DNA of 64,000 bases from Astatotilapia calliptera (lineage: Eukaryota > Chordata > Actinopteri > Cichliformes > Cichlidae), in contig NC_039323.1 in the NCBI RefSeq assembly GCF_900246225.1, positions 43,592,096 through 43,656,095 of the forward strand, in the 5' to 3' direction. The stretch's first letter is position 1; every line of letters starts with the position of its first letter. Positions 47,806 to 59,800 of this stretch are shown here, one piece after another. The notes under the pieces were generated by a model that saw only the letters and a list, made by a program, of their open reading frames with translations, had not been told where the DNA came from and did not search any database. The position numbers and the translations under genes were made by a program.

Positions 47806-50800
47806 ACACAACTGGCATCTTAAGGAGGAAATGAGAGTCAGCTAGCAGGAAGTGCTACTGTGAGAAAAAAATTTTTGTATGTAACTGTCACAAACTAAAA
47901 AGAAAAAGCTCGCATACTACAGCTGCCATATGTAGCTTAAATGCCCCTTCCAGCTGAAACAGTTCAGAAGTGAATCAACTGAACTGTTTTTGTGCTGTTT
48001 AAAAATATGTTAAAAGGAATAAAACTCAAAGTAAAATTCCAGATAACTAAGCAGCCAAACATCATAACATTGCTCAAACGAACCTGTTTTAAGGAACCTT
48101 AAGTTCAAATACGCAAAGAAATATATATACATTTGTTGGATTCCTGTTATAACATTCTTACTACCTTTAAAACGACTGTACTGTAGCATGGCATGGAGGC
48201 ATGGAGGTAATGTGACTGTGGTGGATGATTGCTTTCTATGAACAGTTTGATATTTCTTTCATGTATTTTCAAGCTGTGACGATGAGCGGAGATGTAAAGC
48301 AGCAGAAGAGGTGTGTGTACACTGAGTGAAAAAGAAACAGAGGTGATCTCTAAGTGCTTCCTACTGTCATGGACCCTGTTAAAATGAAAAAAAAAAAAAT
48401 CAACGTTCAGCAGTTAACTTACTTTTTCCTCGCCCTTTCTTCTCTGAACAACCTGTCGCTCTCACTAACCCCACCAAGCATTCATTTCTGATTTGTCTTC
48501 CTTTCTTTCACATCTATAATTTCTCCATGCTGTGAATAAACAAACATGCACGTAGCTGTATCTCCGTTACATTTGAAATGGCAGCTTATTACACATTTGT
48601 GTTGTTGGCTCTCTCTGCGCTATTGTATCACTTCCAGTTCCTGTTAAATGCACAGTGGTATTTTGTCTAGCCAATTTAATTGAAACCTTCAGATAATGAC
48701 TTATCACATAGTTTCATCTTTACGTGCCTTATCCAAAGCACACGCCACTGAACCAGCTGATAAGTTTCTAGTATTCATTCATTTTGTCTTTAGGTATTCG
48801 CTACCTTAGCTCATAGCCAAGTCACTAGCAGCGTGGCTTCTTTACTTGTCCCTCCCACATTTTCCTGCTCAGCATGTCAGACATATAGCTACTCTTCAGC
48901 ATCTTTTACAAATATTTGTGAGAAATGTAGCCTATTTGCAGCTCTGGAGGCCAGGCTTAGTGAATTGGAAACGCGACTTGGGAAATCCTTAACATAGTGT
49001 ACGCTGTTAAGTGCCAGGAGGATTGCCAGGATTTATACATCAGGGAAACCAAAAAACCTCTGGCAAAGGAGATGGCACAAAACAGAACAGCTGTGGGGTG
49101 GCTGTGGCTCAGGTGGTAGAGCAGATCAGCTGCTGATTGGATGGTTGGTGGTTCGATTCCTGGCTCCCCAGTCTGCATGCCAAATATCCTTGGGCAAGAT
49201 ACTAACCCCAATTTGCCCACCCTCCTCGATGCGTTCATCGAAGTGTGAATGTGTGTGAATGTTAATTTGTTGCACTTGAGTTTAGAAGTGCCTGTATGAG
49301 TGGGTGTGAATGGGTGAATGAGGCATGTTGTATACAGCGTTTTGAGTAGTCTGGGAGAGTAGAAAGTGAGTAGAAAAGCGCTGTATAAGAATCAGTCCAT
49401 TTACCATTTACCGCCTTGTCAGGCCAGGACTCCGCAGTCTATTCACACCTACAGGCCAGTGGACACTCTTTCAATGATGAGGATGTAACATCCTGGACAG
49501 GGAGGAACGCTGGTTTGAGGGCGGAGTCAAGGAGGCCATTTACGTGAAAAGGGAAAGACCATCTCTGAATCGAGGAGGGGGCCTAAGGGTACATCTGTCA
49601 CCAAATCAAATCAAATCAAATTCAAATTCAAATTTTATTTGTCACATACACAGTCATACACAGTACGATATGCAGTGAAATGCTTAGACAACTGCTCGTG
49701 ACCTAAAGAAAAAAGAAAAGGCTATGAATAAGATAGGAAATAAATATGAAAATTTAAAAGGGTGAATTTAACTAGGAAGGAATAAAATAAAATATAAAAA
49801 TTAAAGTTAAAAATGAAATAACTGTACAACACAAATTAGAATGACGGGTAAATTTAACTGGGAAAGAATAAGATAAAATATATAAGTTAAAGTTGAAAAT
49901 AAAATAACTGTACAACAAAATACACAATATACAGTATAGAAATATATAAGAATGTATGAAGAAATATAAATATATATATACAATAACAGCAGCTGTACAA
50001 GTATTAAATGGAAATGAAGAAATATAATGTCCAGTGTTGTGCAATCCACATTTGTAAGCGTCTTACACCATCTTACATGCTGTGATTGCAGCCATTCCCC
50101 AACTCTCTGTGAATGGGACTCATGGTTATTGATCAGTGGTTGTTGATCAATGATCAATGGTCTTCCTTACAGATGGACTTCTAATAGGATCAGTGCCGTT
50201 ATTGTTACAAAACCTCTGAAGAGATCAGATAGGACCATTAAAATCAAAGGACTCTGATGCTGAACTGGCTTTTCTACAGGCATTTCAAAGTTCCTGTTCC
50301 TGCCAGTCTTTTGGACCTCAAACAGCTCAAGACTTGATCATTTTGTTAAGACTTGACAAAGTGAGTCCAAGAAATACAGAGTTAGAATTAACACGTGTTG
50401 TGTAAAAAAGCTTTATATATCTTTACATACTTTGTCTGCATAGCTGCAATTTTCAAGTCTTCCACTGCCCACAAACATTACCTATTGGGCTGATTAAGAC
50501 CCAGTTTGCCTCTTATAGCACCAGGAATGCTCAGATGTATCCTCACTGTGTGAAAGGTTAGGATCTACTAATACTGATACAGGCAGATAGCCCTTTAACT
50601 CATAGGACTACCATCAATACCAGTGTGAAAACCCATGCCAACCCAACCAATTCCATTTGTGAGTGACTGGGAGAAAATCCAGAGAACAAGCCTCCATACT
50701 TAAGCTCTGGGTACAGAATACCACCACAAGTTGGAGGTGGAAATACACTGGCCTGCCACTTCATTAAATACTAACCAGGAGCAACCCATGAGCCAGTAGC

Positions 50801-53800
50801 TTTGGTAAAAGCCTTGAAATAAACAAAGCAAGTAAATGTCAAACCAGGGTGCTGGTTGAGCTCAGTTGGATAAGCAGGCGATCAAATGCTGCATGGCTGA
50901 GAGTGGCCAGCCCAGGTTTGAGTCCGACCCGTGGCCCGTTGCCACGTCTCCCCCCTCTGCTTTCCTGTCAGTCTTCACTCCACCTTTCTAATAAAGCTGT
51001 AAGAAGGGCGATTTTTGTTTGTATGCGGCATCAGTCCATAATTCCTTCAAAAAAAAGAAACAATCAGGGGCCAAAATCAATTATCTAGAAAGACTTCTGT
51101 AGCCCGGATGGGAATTTGGGAGTAGATACTCGTAATTCCCATGGACTTAAACGCCACAGTAACATAAGGTGTTCACAGTTAATATTATGTGATTTAACTG
51201 TACTCTGAATGTAATTTGCCCTGTAATATGTCACAAGGTAAATACAGGTAATTAGAGCAATGAACCTGTTATGTTAATCATAAAGTATTATTTTATGGTA
51301 TGTAACTCTGAAGAGAGTTAAAGTATTGTTCAGAGTTCTAATTTTCTGGAGGCCCGTGAAGGTAGCATGAAACGGGACCTGTGTATCTGTTGTAATGGAG
51401 GAAGAGAGGAGAACGGCATGGAGAGATGCACGAGGTTAGCTGAACCAAAGTGAGAGACTCAGCTAGTTTTACTGAAGTTACCTAGCACAAAAGAGTGTCG
51501 GACTAGAAAGCTAACCGTGTGAGAGCTTCGCAACAGAGTGTGGGGGAAGTGACGTTGTGTTCAATGGTCGCACCACCGTGAAAAAACTGTGTTTCCAGCT
51601 ACGACCGCCGAGGCTAAAGGCTAGCCCGGACTGCCTGGCTGCGCCACGGAGGCAGCCGCTATGGACTGTCGGAGAGCTGGACAGTGACTGGCTAACGCGT
51701 TGTAGCGGAGACAGCATCCGGTCCGCAGGGAGAGCGGAGAGTGAATTTAGTTTGGGACTGGCGAACGGAAACCTACCGAGCAACTGAACTGTAAGTTGGA
51801 CTTTCGTGCTCTTACTGGGGAGAAGAGGATTTTTCTCCATCGTCCGGCGTGAGCAGCAAACAGGCCTGCAACAAGTGTGAATGTGAGTGTGTGTGGGGCC
51901 CATGTGTGAATATTGTGTATCTAGTGGATTATATAGCATATTTTTGAGTGTACATTCGTGAGTCACTTACCAAGAGGTGATAACATAATTTGTGTTGTTT
52001 AACATAATTTCAAAGGGAAATATTTCATTTACACAGCATGTTTCATTTGTTTATGGAGCTGGATATCATTTGAGTTGAGTTAAGAAAAGGGTGTTTTATA
52101 CATTACTTTTTCCTGCCCTTACATTCAGTAAACGTTTGGTTTGTGTTAAAGAGTTGTCTGGGGTTGATTCTTTTACTACTGGTTAAGTCTAACTTGCAGG
52201 CAAAGGTTTACTGATAGTTTCCCTGATTCCTGTCTATACCAGAACCTTTTTGTGGTATCTAGGCTGTAACGAACCTAACACCCCGCCTAGGGGGTCCAAA
52301 CTGAGGTAAGTGGATTTAGACTCCGTATCACGGGTGGGGTGCTACATGAAATGGAGGCACCGCTGGGATAAAGACTGGTAGTAATTAGTATTAACTTGTG
52401 ACCCAGACAACCTTTAAAGAGAGGGTGATTTGAAGTTATAGTAGGTTACAGCAGAGCAAAATCAGTTTGTGTTTGGTATTGTGTTACACTATACACATAC
52501 AGTAAGATTCACACACTCAACACCAAGAAATGGCTCAGTTACGGCACTGGTGTAAAGGAGAAGGCCTTAACCCTTCGCATGCCATACTACTTAAAGATGT
52601 TCCCGAGGACACAGAGATTGAAGTCATAGAAAGAACTCTGCAATCCATTAAAGTTCTTGGACGTGTGAAGGTTAGAGGACGTATGTATGATCCTCAGAGC
52701 AAGTGTTTGACTGTACTGTGTGAATGCAGAGAAAAGGTAAATACTAAAGCCATTCCTCTGGACATTCTAGCTGATGGCAGCAATTCACCCTGGAGAATCA
52801 TCGGCCACTTAGAGGAGGAGGATGGTTCAGTTGACCAGCTGGTTGCAGATGACTGGCAGGCATCTCAAACTGATTTGGGACCTGCCGCCACACTTCAGGC
52901 CTCCACTCCTGAAGCAATCATCAGAGCTGTTGGTGACCTTCTGCAAAATACCTCTAAGCCTGCCAGTGACAATAGCAGCTACAGGAGGTTGCGCACCTTC
53001 TCAGGGGTTGTTCCCACACCCCCAGGAGAGGAGCAGTTGGAGAACTGGATACTACAGGCTCGACTGATGATAGAGGAATATGATCGGCCTGACAGAGAGA
53101 AGAAAATCAGGATAATGGAAAGTGTAAAGGGTCCCGCGTTGGAGATTTTACAGGCTGTACGATTTAATAACCCTGAAGCAACACCTCAAGAATACATTGA
53201 TGTAATTGAGAATACTTTTGACACACCAGAAACAGGAGAGGAACTCTATTTTGCCTTCCGAATGCTATGTCAACACAGAGGGGAGAAACTTTCTGAGTTT
53301 CTGAGAAGAATGGAGAGATCTCTCAGCAAGGTGGTCAAAAGGGGAGGTCTGTCTCCTGCCCTAATAGACAAAGCACGTCTTGATCAGCTCATTAAAGGTG
53401 CAACAGGGTCTGACCTGATGCTGTTAAGTTTGCGTTTAAGGGAACGAAAAGATAATCCCCCTACCTTTCTGCAGCTGTTAAATGAGGTCCGCATTGAAGA
53501 GGAGCATGAAGCTTCTCGGCGCAGACTTAACCTCAATAAAGTCGTGCATGTCAAAAGCGCTACTGTACCCACAGGGGCACACGTGGAAAATCTCAGACTT
53601 GAGATACAAGGTCTGAAAACCCAAGTCAGTGATCTCACCACTGCTGCCGGGGTGCCAGGTGTCCATTCACCTGGGGCAGCATCCACAGAGAATGTGGAAG
53701 CAGACGGCTTGGGAGAAGACAAAAACTTCCAAGCATTAAAGAAAGAAGTGGTGAGGCTAAGAAAACAGATCTCTGTCATGTCAGTCAACCCCAGCAAAGG

Positions 53801-56800
53801 GGTTGCGGTGCCCTCACCCAGGCACCATGGTTCTCCCACGCACCTTCAGCGGGGAGCAAGAGCACTCAGAGATCCCAGTCACTTTTTCTGTTATCGCTGC
53901 GGGGAGGATGGGCACATCTCTACCAAGTGTAAGGCTCCAGAAAACCACCCTAAAGTGATACAGAAATTCATTCATGCTCAACGGAAACAGGGAGAAAGTA
54001 ATAGAACTCCCAGTCCTGCCAAAGAACCGACCACCACCAATGTAGGTGTTAACCGGAGTGTTGTCAATGTCAGGACGCCTAGTTTCCCTGAAGGACTGGT
54101 AGGGCCACCCTCCACAGCCGGTGTGAAGGTAGATGGTGTACCTTGCACCGCTCTCTTAGACAGTGGCTCTCAGGTGACCATCATTTTTGACAGCTGGTAT
54201 TCAAAACACTTGTCTCATGTGCCTTTACGCTCTGTTACGGGCCTAGATATTTGGGGACTAAGTGAATCAGAGACCAGCTATCCTTACAGGGGGTACATTC
54301 AAATTGAATTGGAATTCCCTGAAGAAACACGAGAGAAAGTTGAGACTATCCCAGTCCTCGCTTTGGTGTGCCCAGACCCTCGGTGCTCAGATACCATACC
54401 TGTCTTGTTGGGCACCAATGTTCATAAAATCAGACCCATTCCTGCAACTGGAAAGAAAGTGTGGGTGGGGAATGTTTGCTCTGCCAAAGTGAATATTCAG
54501 CAGCCTCAGAACCTACCGACTATTATGTCTGAGTCTGCCAAGGATGATGACAGTCCAGTAGCTAACGTTAAGTGGACTGGTCCTGGCCCACTGGTCATTC
54601 CAGCTGGGAAAGAACGTATAGCTGTCTGTAAAGTCAAAGACATCCACACTATTGGAGACAGCATCCTCATCACAGAACGGGCAGCTTCACATGCCTTTCC
54701 CCCGAGTGTGCTTGTGCAGCCAACCGTACTGTTCTCCAAGATGCTTGATAGAGACAAGTTTCTGGTGCTCATGCGCAACCAGTCACTAAAAGACACTGCC
54801 ATTCCCATGGGCACTGTGGTTGCACATCTGCATGTAGCTGACATAGTGACTGATGTCCCCGGCCCAAACACAAAAGCTTCTACTATGCTTGACCCATCTC
54901 TGTTTAATTTTGGGGACTCTTCTATACCAGCTGAATGGAAACAGAGGCTTAGTCAGAAACTTGCAGAGAGAGGCAAAGTTTTCTCGACGGAGGAATGGGA
55001 TGTGGGTTTGGCTAAAGGAGTGCAACATCACATCCGTCTAGCTGACCATACCCCCTTCCGAGAGCGGTCCCGCCGTGTTGCCCCAGCTGACCTGGATGAC
55101 TTACGCCGCCACCTGCAAGGACTTTTGGCAGCGGGGATAATAAAAGAATCAAGGAGTCCCTATGCTTCCCCCATCGTCTTGGCACGAAAGAAAACGGGGC
55201 GGTTGCGCATGTGTGTGGACTATCGGACCCTGAATCGCAGAACTGTCCCTGACCAATACACAGTTCCTCGCATTGACGAGGCGTTGGACTGTTTGTCTGG
55301 CAGCAGGTGGTTCTCTGTCTTGGATTTGCGTAGTGGATACTACCAAATTCCCATGGCAGAAGAGGACAAGGAGAAGACCGCTTTCATATGTCCTTTGGGA
55401 TTCTTTCAATTTGAGAGGATGCCCCAGGGGATAACCGGAGCTCCCGCGACCTTTCAAAGAGTAATGGAGAAAGCAGTGGGAGACATGCACATGATTGAGG
55501 TCATAGTGTACCTTGACGATTTGATCGTGTTCGGAAGAACTTTGGAAGAACATGAGCAGAGACTAATCAAAGTTCTTGACAGACTGGAAGAGACTGGCCT
55601 AAAGTTGTCCATTGACAAATGTCAGTTCTGCAGGCCACAGGTGACATATGTTGGACACATAGTGTCAGAGAAAGGGATTGCCACTGACCCAAGCAAAGTT
55701 GAGGCGGTAGCTCGCTGGAAGCAACCCACCGATCTCCCATCACTGCAGTCTTTCCTAGGGTTCTGTGGGTATTATCGTCGCTTCATAAAGGACTACTCCA
55801 TCATTGTCAAGCCATTAACCGAACTATGTAAAGGTTACCCACCAACCCAGAAGGGAAAGCGAGCTGTCAGAGTCCCAGAAAAGACCTACCATCGCGTAAA
55901 TGAACCGTTTGGGGACAGGTGGGATGCTGCATGTACAGAAGCTTTCCAGAACATTATACATTCTCTTACAAATGCACCTGTTCTAGCATTTGCAGACCCA
56001 ACCAAGCCATATGTGTTGCACATTGATGCTAGCCTTCAGGGGTTGGGTGCTGTGCTCAACCAAGAACACCCAGAAGGGCTGCGACCAGTTGCATTTGCTA
56101 GCCGAAAGCTTAGCTCATCAGAGAAAAACTACCCCGTGCACCAGCTTGAGTTTTTGGCGTTGAAGTGGGCTGTAGTTGACAAGTTTCACGACTACCTGTA
56201 TGGAGCACAGTTCACTGTGAGGACGGATAACAATCCCCTCACATATATCCTCACCACTGCCAAGCTCAATGCCACCGGGCATCGGTGGTTAGCTGCTCTT
56301 GCCACTTACGATTTCACTCTCCAGTACCGACCTGGGAGCAGCAACATTGATGCTGACGCGTTATCGCGCAACCCCTTACCAACAGAGGACACTGATTGGC
56401 AAACTCTGCCCTTGGACAGTGTCAAAGCTCTGTGTAAGCAGATCTCCTGTAGAAATTCAGCAGGAGGGGGGGCAGTCAGCTTTGCTGAATCGTTAGGAGT
56501 TTCCCCTGAGGCACTCCCAGAGTGTTTTGTTTTCCCCACTCATCTTGACTATGGGTGTTTGACCCAGATAAGCAAGGCCGAGCTTATCAAAGCACAAGAC
56601 AATGATCCAGTGATCGCTCCTGTAAAGAAATCTATGAATGGAGCGATTCCCTTTACTTTCGACAAAGACTCCAATGCAGAAGCCATGTTGCTTCAAAGAG
56701 AGGCAAACAAGTTGGCAATCACTGATGGAGTACTCTACAGGAAAGTACAGAGACAACCTGGAAAGGAAATCCATCAGCTTGTACTACCCCGAGAGCATGT

Positions 56801-59800
56801 TGCCATGGTGCTTAGATCACTTCATGATGAGTCAGGTCACCTGGGGGTGGACAAGACTGTGGAGCTCATACGAGACCGATTCTACTGGCCTAGGATGAGT
56901 GCAGAAGTTGAGCAGTACATCAGGAATTGTGGGAGATGTGTTGCACGTAAGGCACCCACACAACGAGCTGCACCATTGAACCAGATCACCAGTAGTGGGC
57001 CACTAGATCTCGTGTGTATTGATTTCCTATCCCTAGAGCCAGACTCTCAGGGATATGCTAACGTTCTGGTAGTGACTGATCACTTTACCAGATATGCACA
57101 AGCTTTTCCAGCTAAAGACCAGAAAGCCTCCACAGTAGCCAAGATTCTCTGTGAGCGGTACTTTGTGCATTATGGACTTCCGACCCGGATACATTCCGAC
57201 CAGGGACGTGATTTCGAGAGTAAGCTGATCCACGACCTTCTGAAAGTGTTGGGAATCCGGAAATCCCGGACAACGCCTTATCATCCCCAGGGAGATCCAC
57301 AGCCAGAGAGATTTAACCGGACGTTACTTTCCATGCTGGGAACCTTGGATCCCAAGAAGAAACAGGCGTGGAATCAGTCCATCAGTCATTTGGTACACGC
57401 GTACAATTGTACGCAGAACGAAGCAACTGGATACTCACCCTACCTGCTTATGTTTGGCAGGGAGGCCCGGCTGCCTGTGGACATCTGTTTCGGAACCAAC
57501 GACCAGACACACAGCAGTCTGACACATCACCAGTACGTAGCTAAACTGAAAGCTGATTTGCAACAAGCTTACCGCCTAGCGACAGAGGCTGCTGACAAAA
57601 GTCATCAGAGAAACAAGAAAGCACATGACAAGCATGTGAAAGAACAGACCTTGGCACCAGGAGACCGGGTGTTGCTAAAGAATTTTGGTGTCTCTGGAAA
57701 GCACAAGTTGAAGAATAAGTGGAGAACTGCACCCTATGTTGTGCTTGACAAAATGCCCCGTCTACCAGTATACAGAGTGAAACCTGAGAAGGGAAGGGGG
57801 GTGGAGAAAACGGTGCATCGTAACCACTTATTACCCATAGGGTATCTAGTGAGACTTCCAAATGATAGTGAACCAGAGTTGTTTGATAGACCTGCCACTC
57901 GATCCCAAAGGGGACTCGCCAAGGCTACACCAGTTGACAATCAGGGAGATGCAATATCTTCTTCAGAGTCGGAATCCGAAGATGCATGCCTGACACAATT
58001 CCCATACATGGATTGTGAAAACCTTCTGTCACTGTCAGAACAGCTTCTGAGGGACCAAGGTCAAAAGCCAAATGTGTTGGATCTTGAGAGTTCAACCACT
58101 GATTTGGCAGATATTGAAAGAAATTCAGATGATCATAACCCTCCAGCTCTCCAGCTAGACCCTGAGGCAGTTACAGTGACTGGCCCTGAGGAGGGAACCG
58201 AAGAGAGTGGGATGTCGCTGGAAGGAGAGGAGCATCCAGTGGGCCGCCCACAGAGACTAAAGAGGCCTGTGGTGAGACTGAGTTATGATGAACTCGGGCA
58301 ATCATCAGATCACCCTGTAGTGGTTTTGAGCCATGGGGTTTTGGTGGGAAGTGGCACTTACAGACATTCACGAGATCACACTTGCCAGACTTCATGGTGT
58401 CACCCACTAGCACTATGCCCTTCCTGTGTTAAATTAGAGCTGGACTAACAAAGCACAGATTTTTGTGTTTATAAATCTGTGGGGTTTGATAGGGGCATCA
58501 AACGCATTTAGAAGGGGGAGGGTGTAGCCCGGATGGGAATTTGGGAGTAGATACTCGTAATTCCCATGGACTTAAACGCCACAGTAACATAAGGTGTTCA
58601 CAGTTAATATTATGTGATTTAACTGTACTCTGAATGTAATTTGCCCTGTAATATGTCACAAGGTAAATACAGGTAATTAGAGCAATGAACCTGTTATGTT
58701 AATCATAAAGTATTATTTTATGGTATGTAACTCTGAAGAGAGTTAAAGTATTGTTCAGAGTTCTAATTTTCTGGAGGCCCGTGAAGGTAGCATGAAACGG
58801 GACCTGTGTATCTGTTGTAATGGAGGAAGAGAGGAGAACGGCATGGAGAGATGCACGAGGTTAGCTGAACCAAAGTGAGAGACTCAGCTAGTTTTACTGA
58901 AGTTACCTAGCACAAAAGAGTGTCGGACTAGAAAGCTAACCGTGTGAGAGCTTCGCAACAGAGTGTGGGGGAAGTGACGTTGTGTTCAATGGTCGCACCA
59001 CCGTGAAAAAACTGTGTTTCCAGCTACGACCGCCGAGGCTAAAGGCTAGCCCGGACTGCCTGGCTGCGCCACGGAGGCAGCCGCTATGGACTGTCGGAGA
59101 GCTGGACAGTGACTGGCTAACGCGTTGTAGCGGAGACAGCATCCGGTCCGCAGGGAGAGCGGAGAGTGAATTTAGTTTGGGACTGGCGAACGGAAACCTA
59201 CCGAGCAACTGAACTGTAAGTTGGACTTTCGTGCTCTTACTGGGGAGAAGAGGATTTTTCTCCATCGTCCGGCGTGAGCAGCAAACAGGCCTGCAACAAG
59301 TGTGAATGTGAGTGTGTGTGGGGCCCATGTGTGAATATTGTGTATCTAGTGGATTATATAGCATATTTTTGAGTGTACATTCGTGAGTCACTTACCAAGA
59401 GGTGATAACATAATTTGTGTTGTTTAACATAATTTCAAAGGGAAATATTTCATTTACACAGCATGTTTCATTTGTTTATGGAGCTGGATATCATTTGAGT
59501 TGAGTTAAGAAAAGGGTGTTTTATACATTACTTTTTCCTGCCCTTACATTCAGTAAACGTTTGGTTTGTGTTAAAGAGTTGTCTGGGGTTGATTCTTTTA
59601 CTACTGGTTAAGTCTAACTTGCAGGCAAAGGTTTACTGATAGTTTCCCTGATTCCTGTCTATACCAGAACCTTTTTGTGGTATCTAGGCTGTAACGAACC
59701 TAACACCCCGCCTAGGGGGTCCAAACTGAGGTAAGTGGATTTAGACTCCGTATCACGGGTGGGGTGCTACACTTCTGTATTGTTTCATGCAAGCTGATGC

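Larger units (their letters stand above)
51098..59771 (+). mobile_element. full-length Ty3/Gypsy retrotransposon with PNMA-like Gag (8674 bp)
   Basis: It is made of two 1249-bp LTRs, a primer site, a single gag-pol frame and a polypurine tract. CTTC flanks both ends as a 4-bp target duplication (51094-51097 and 59772-59775). The LTRs look identical by eye, so the insertion is very young. It lies in sense orientation in runx1 intron 6 and makes up more than half of that intron. There is no envelope gene. Confidence 0.97.

Noticed and set aside
49093..49180. A tRNA gene
   Set aside because: A and B boxes are present, but the sequence does not fold into a tRNA and continues into a SINE body.
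51511..51966. A 151-residue antisense open frame in each LTR
   Set aside because: It has no recognisable motif and lies within regulatory LTR sequence. Its duplication merely reflects the LTR pair.
52347..58522. An envelope gene making the Gypsy element a retrovirus
   Set aside because: There is only about 60 bp between the gag-pol stop and the polypurine tract, and no other long frame.
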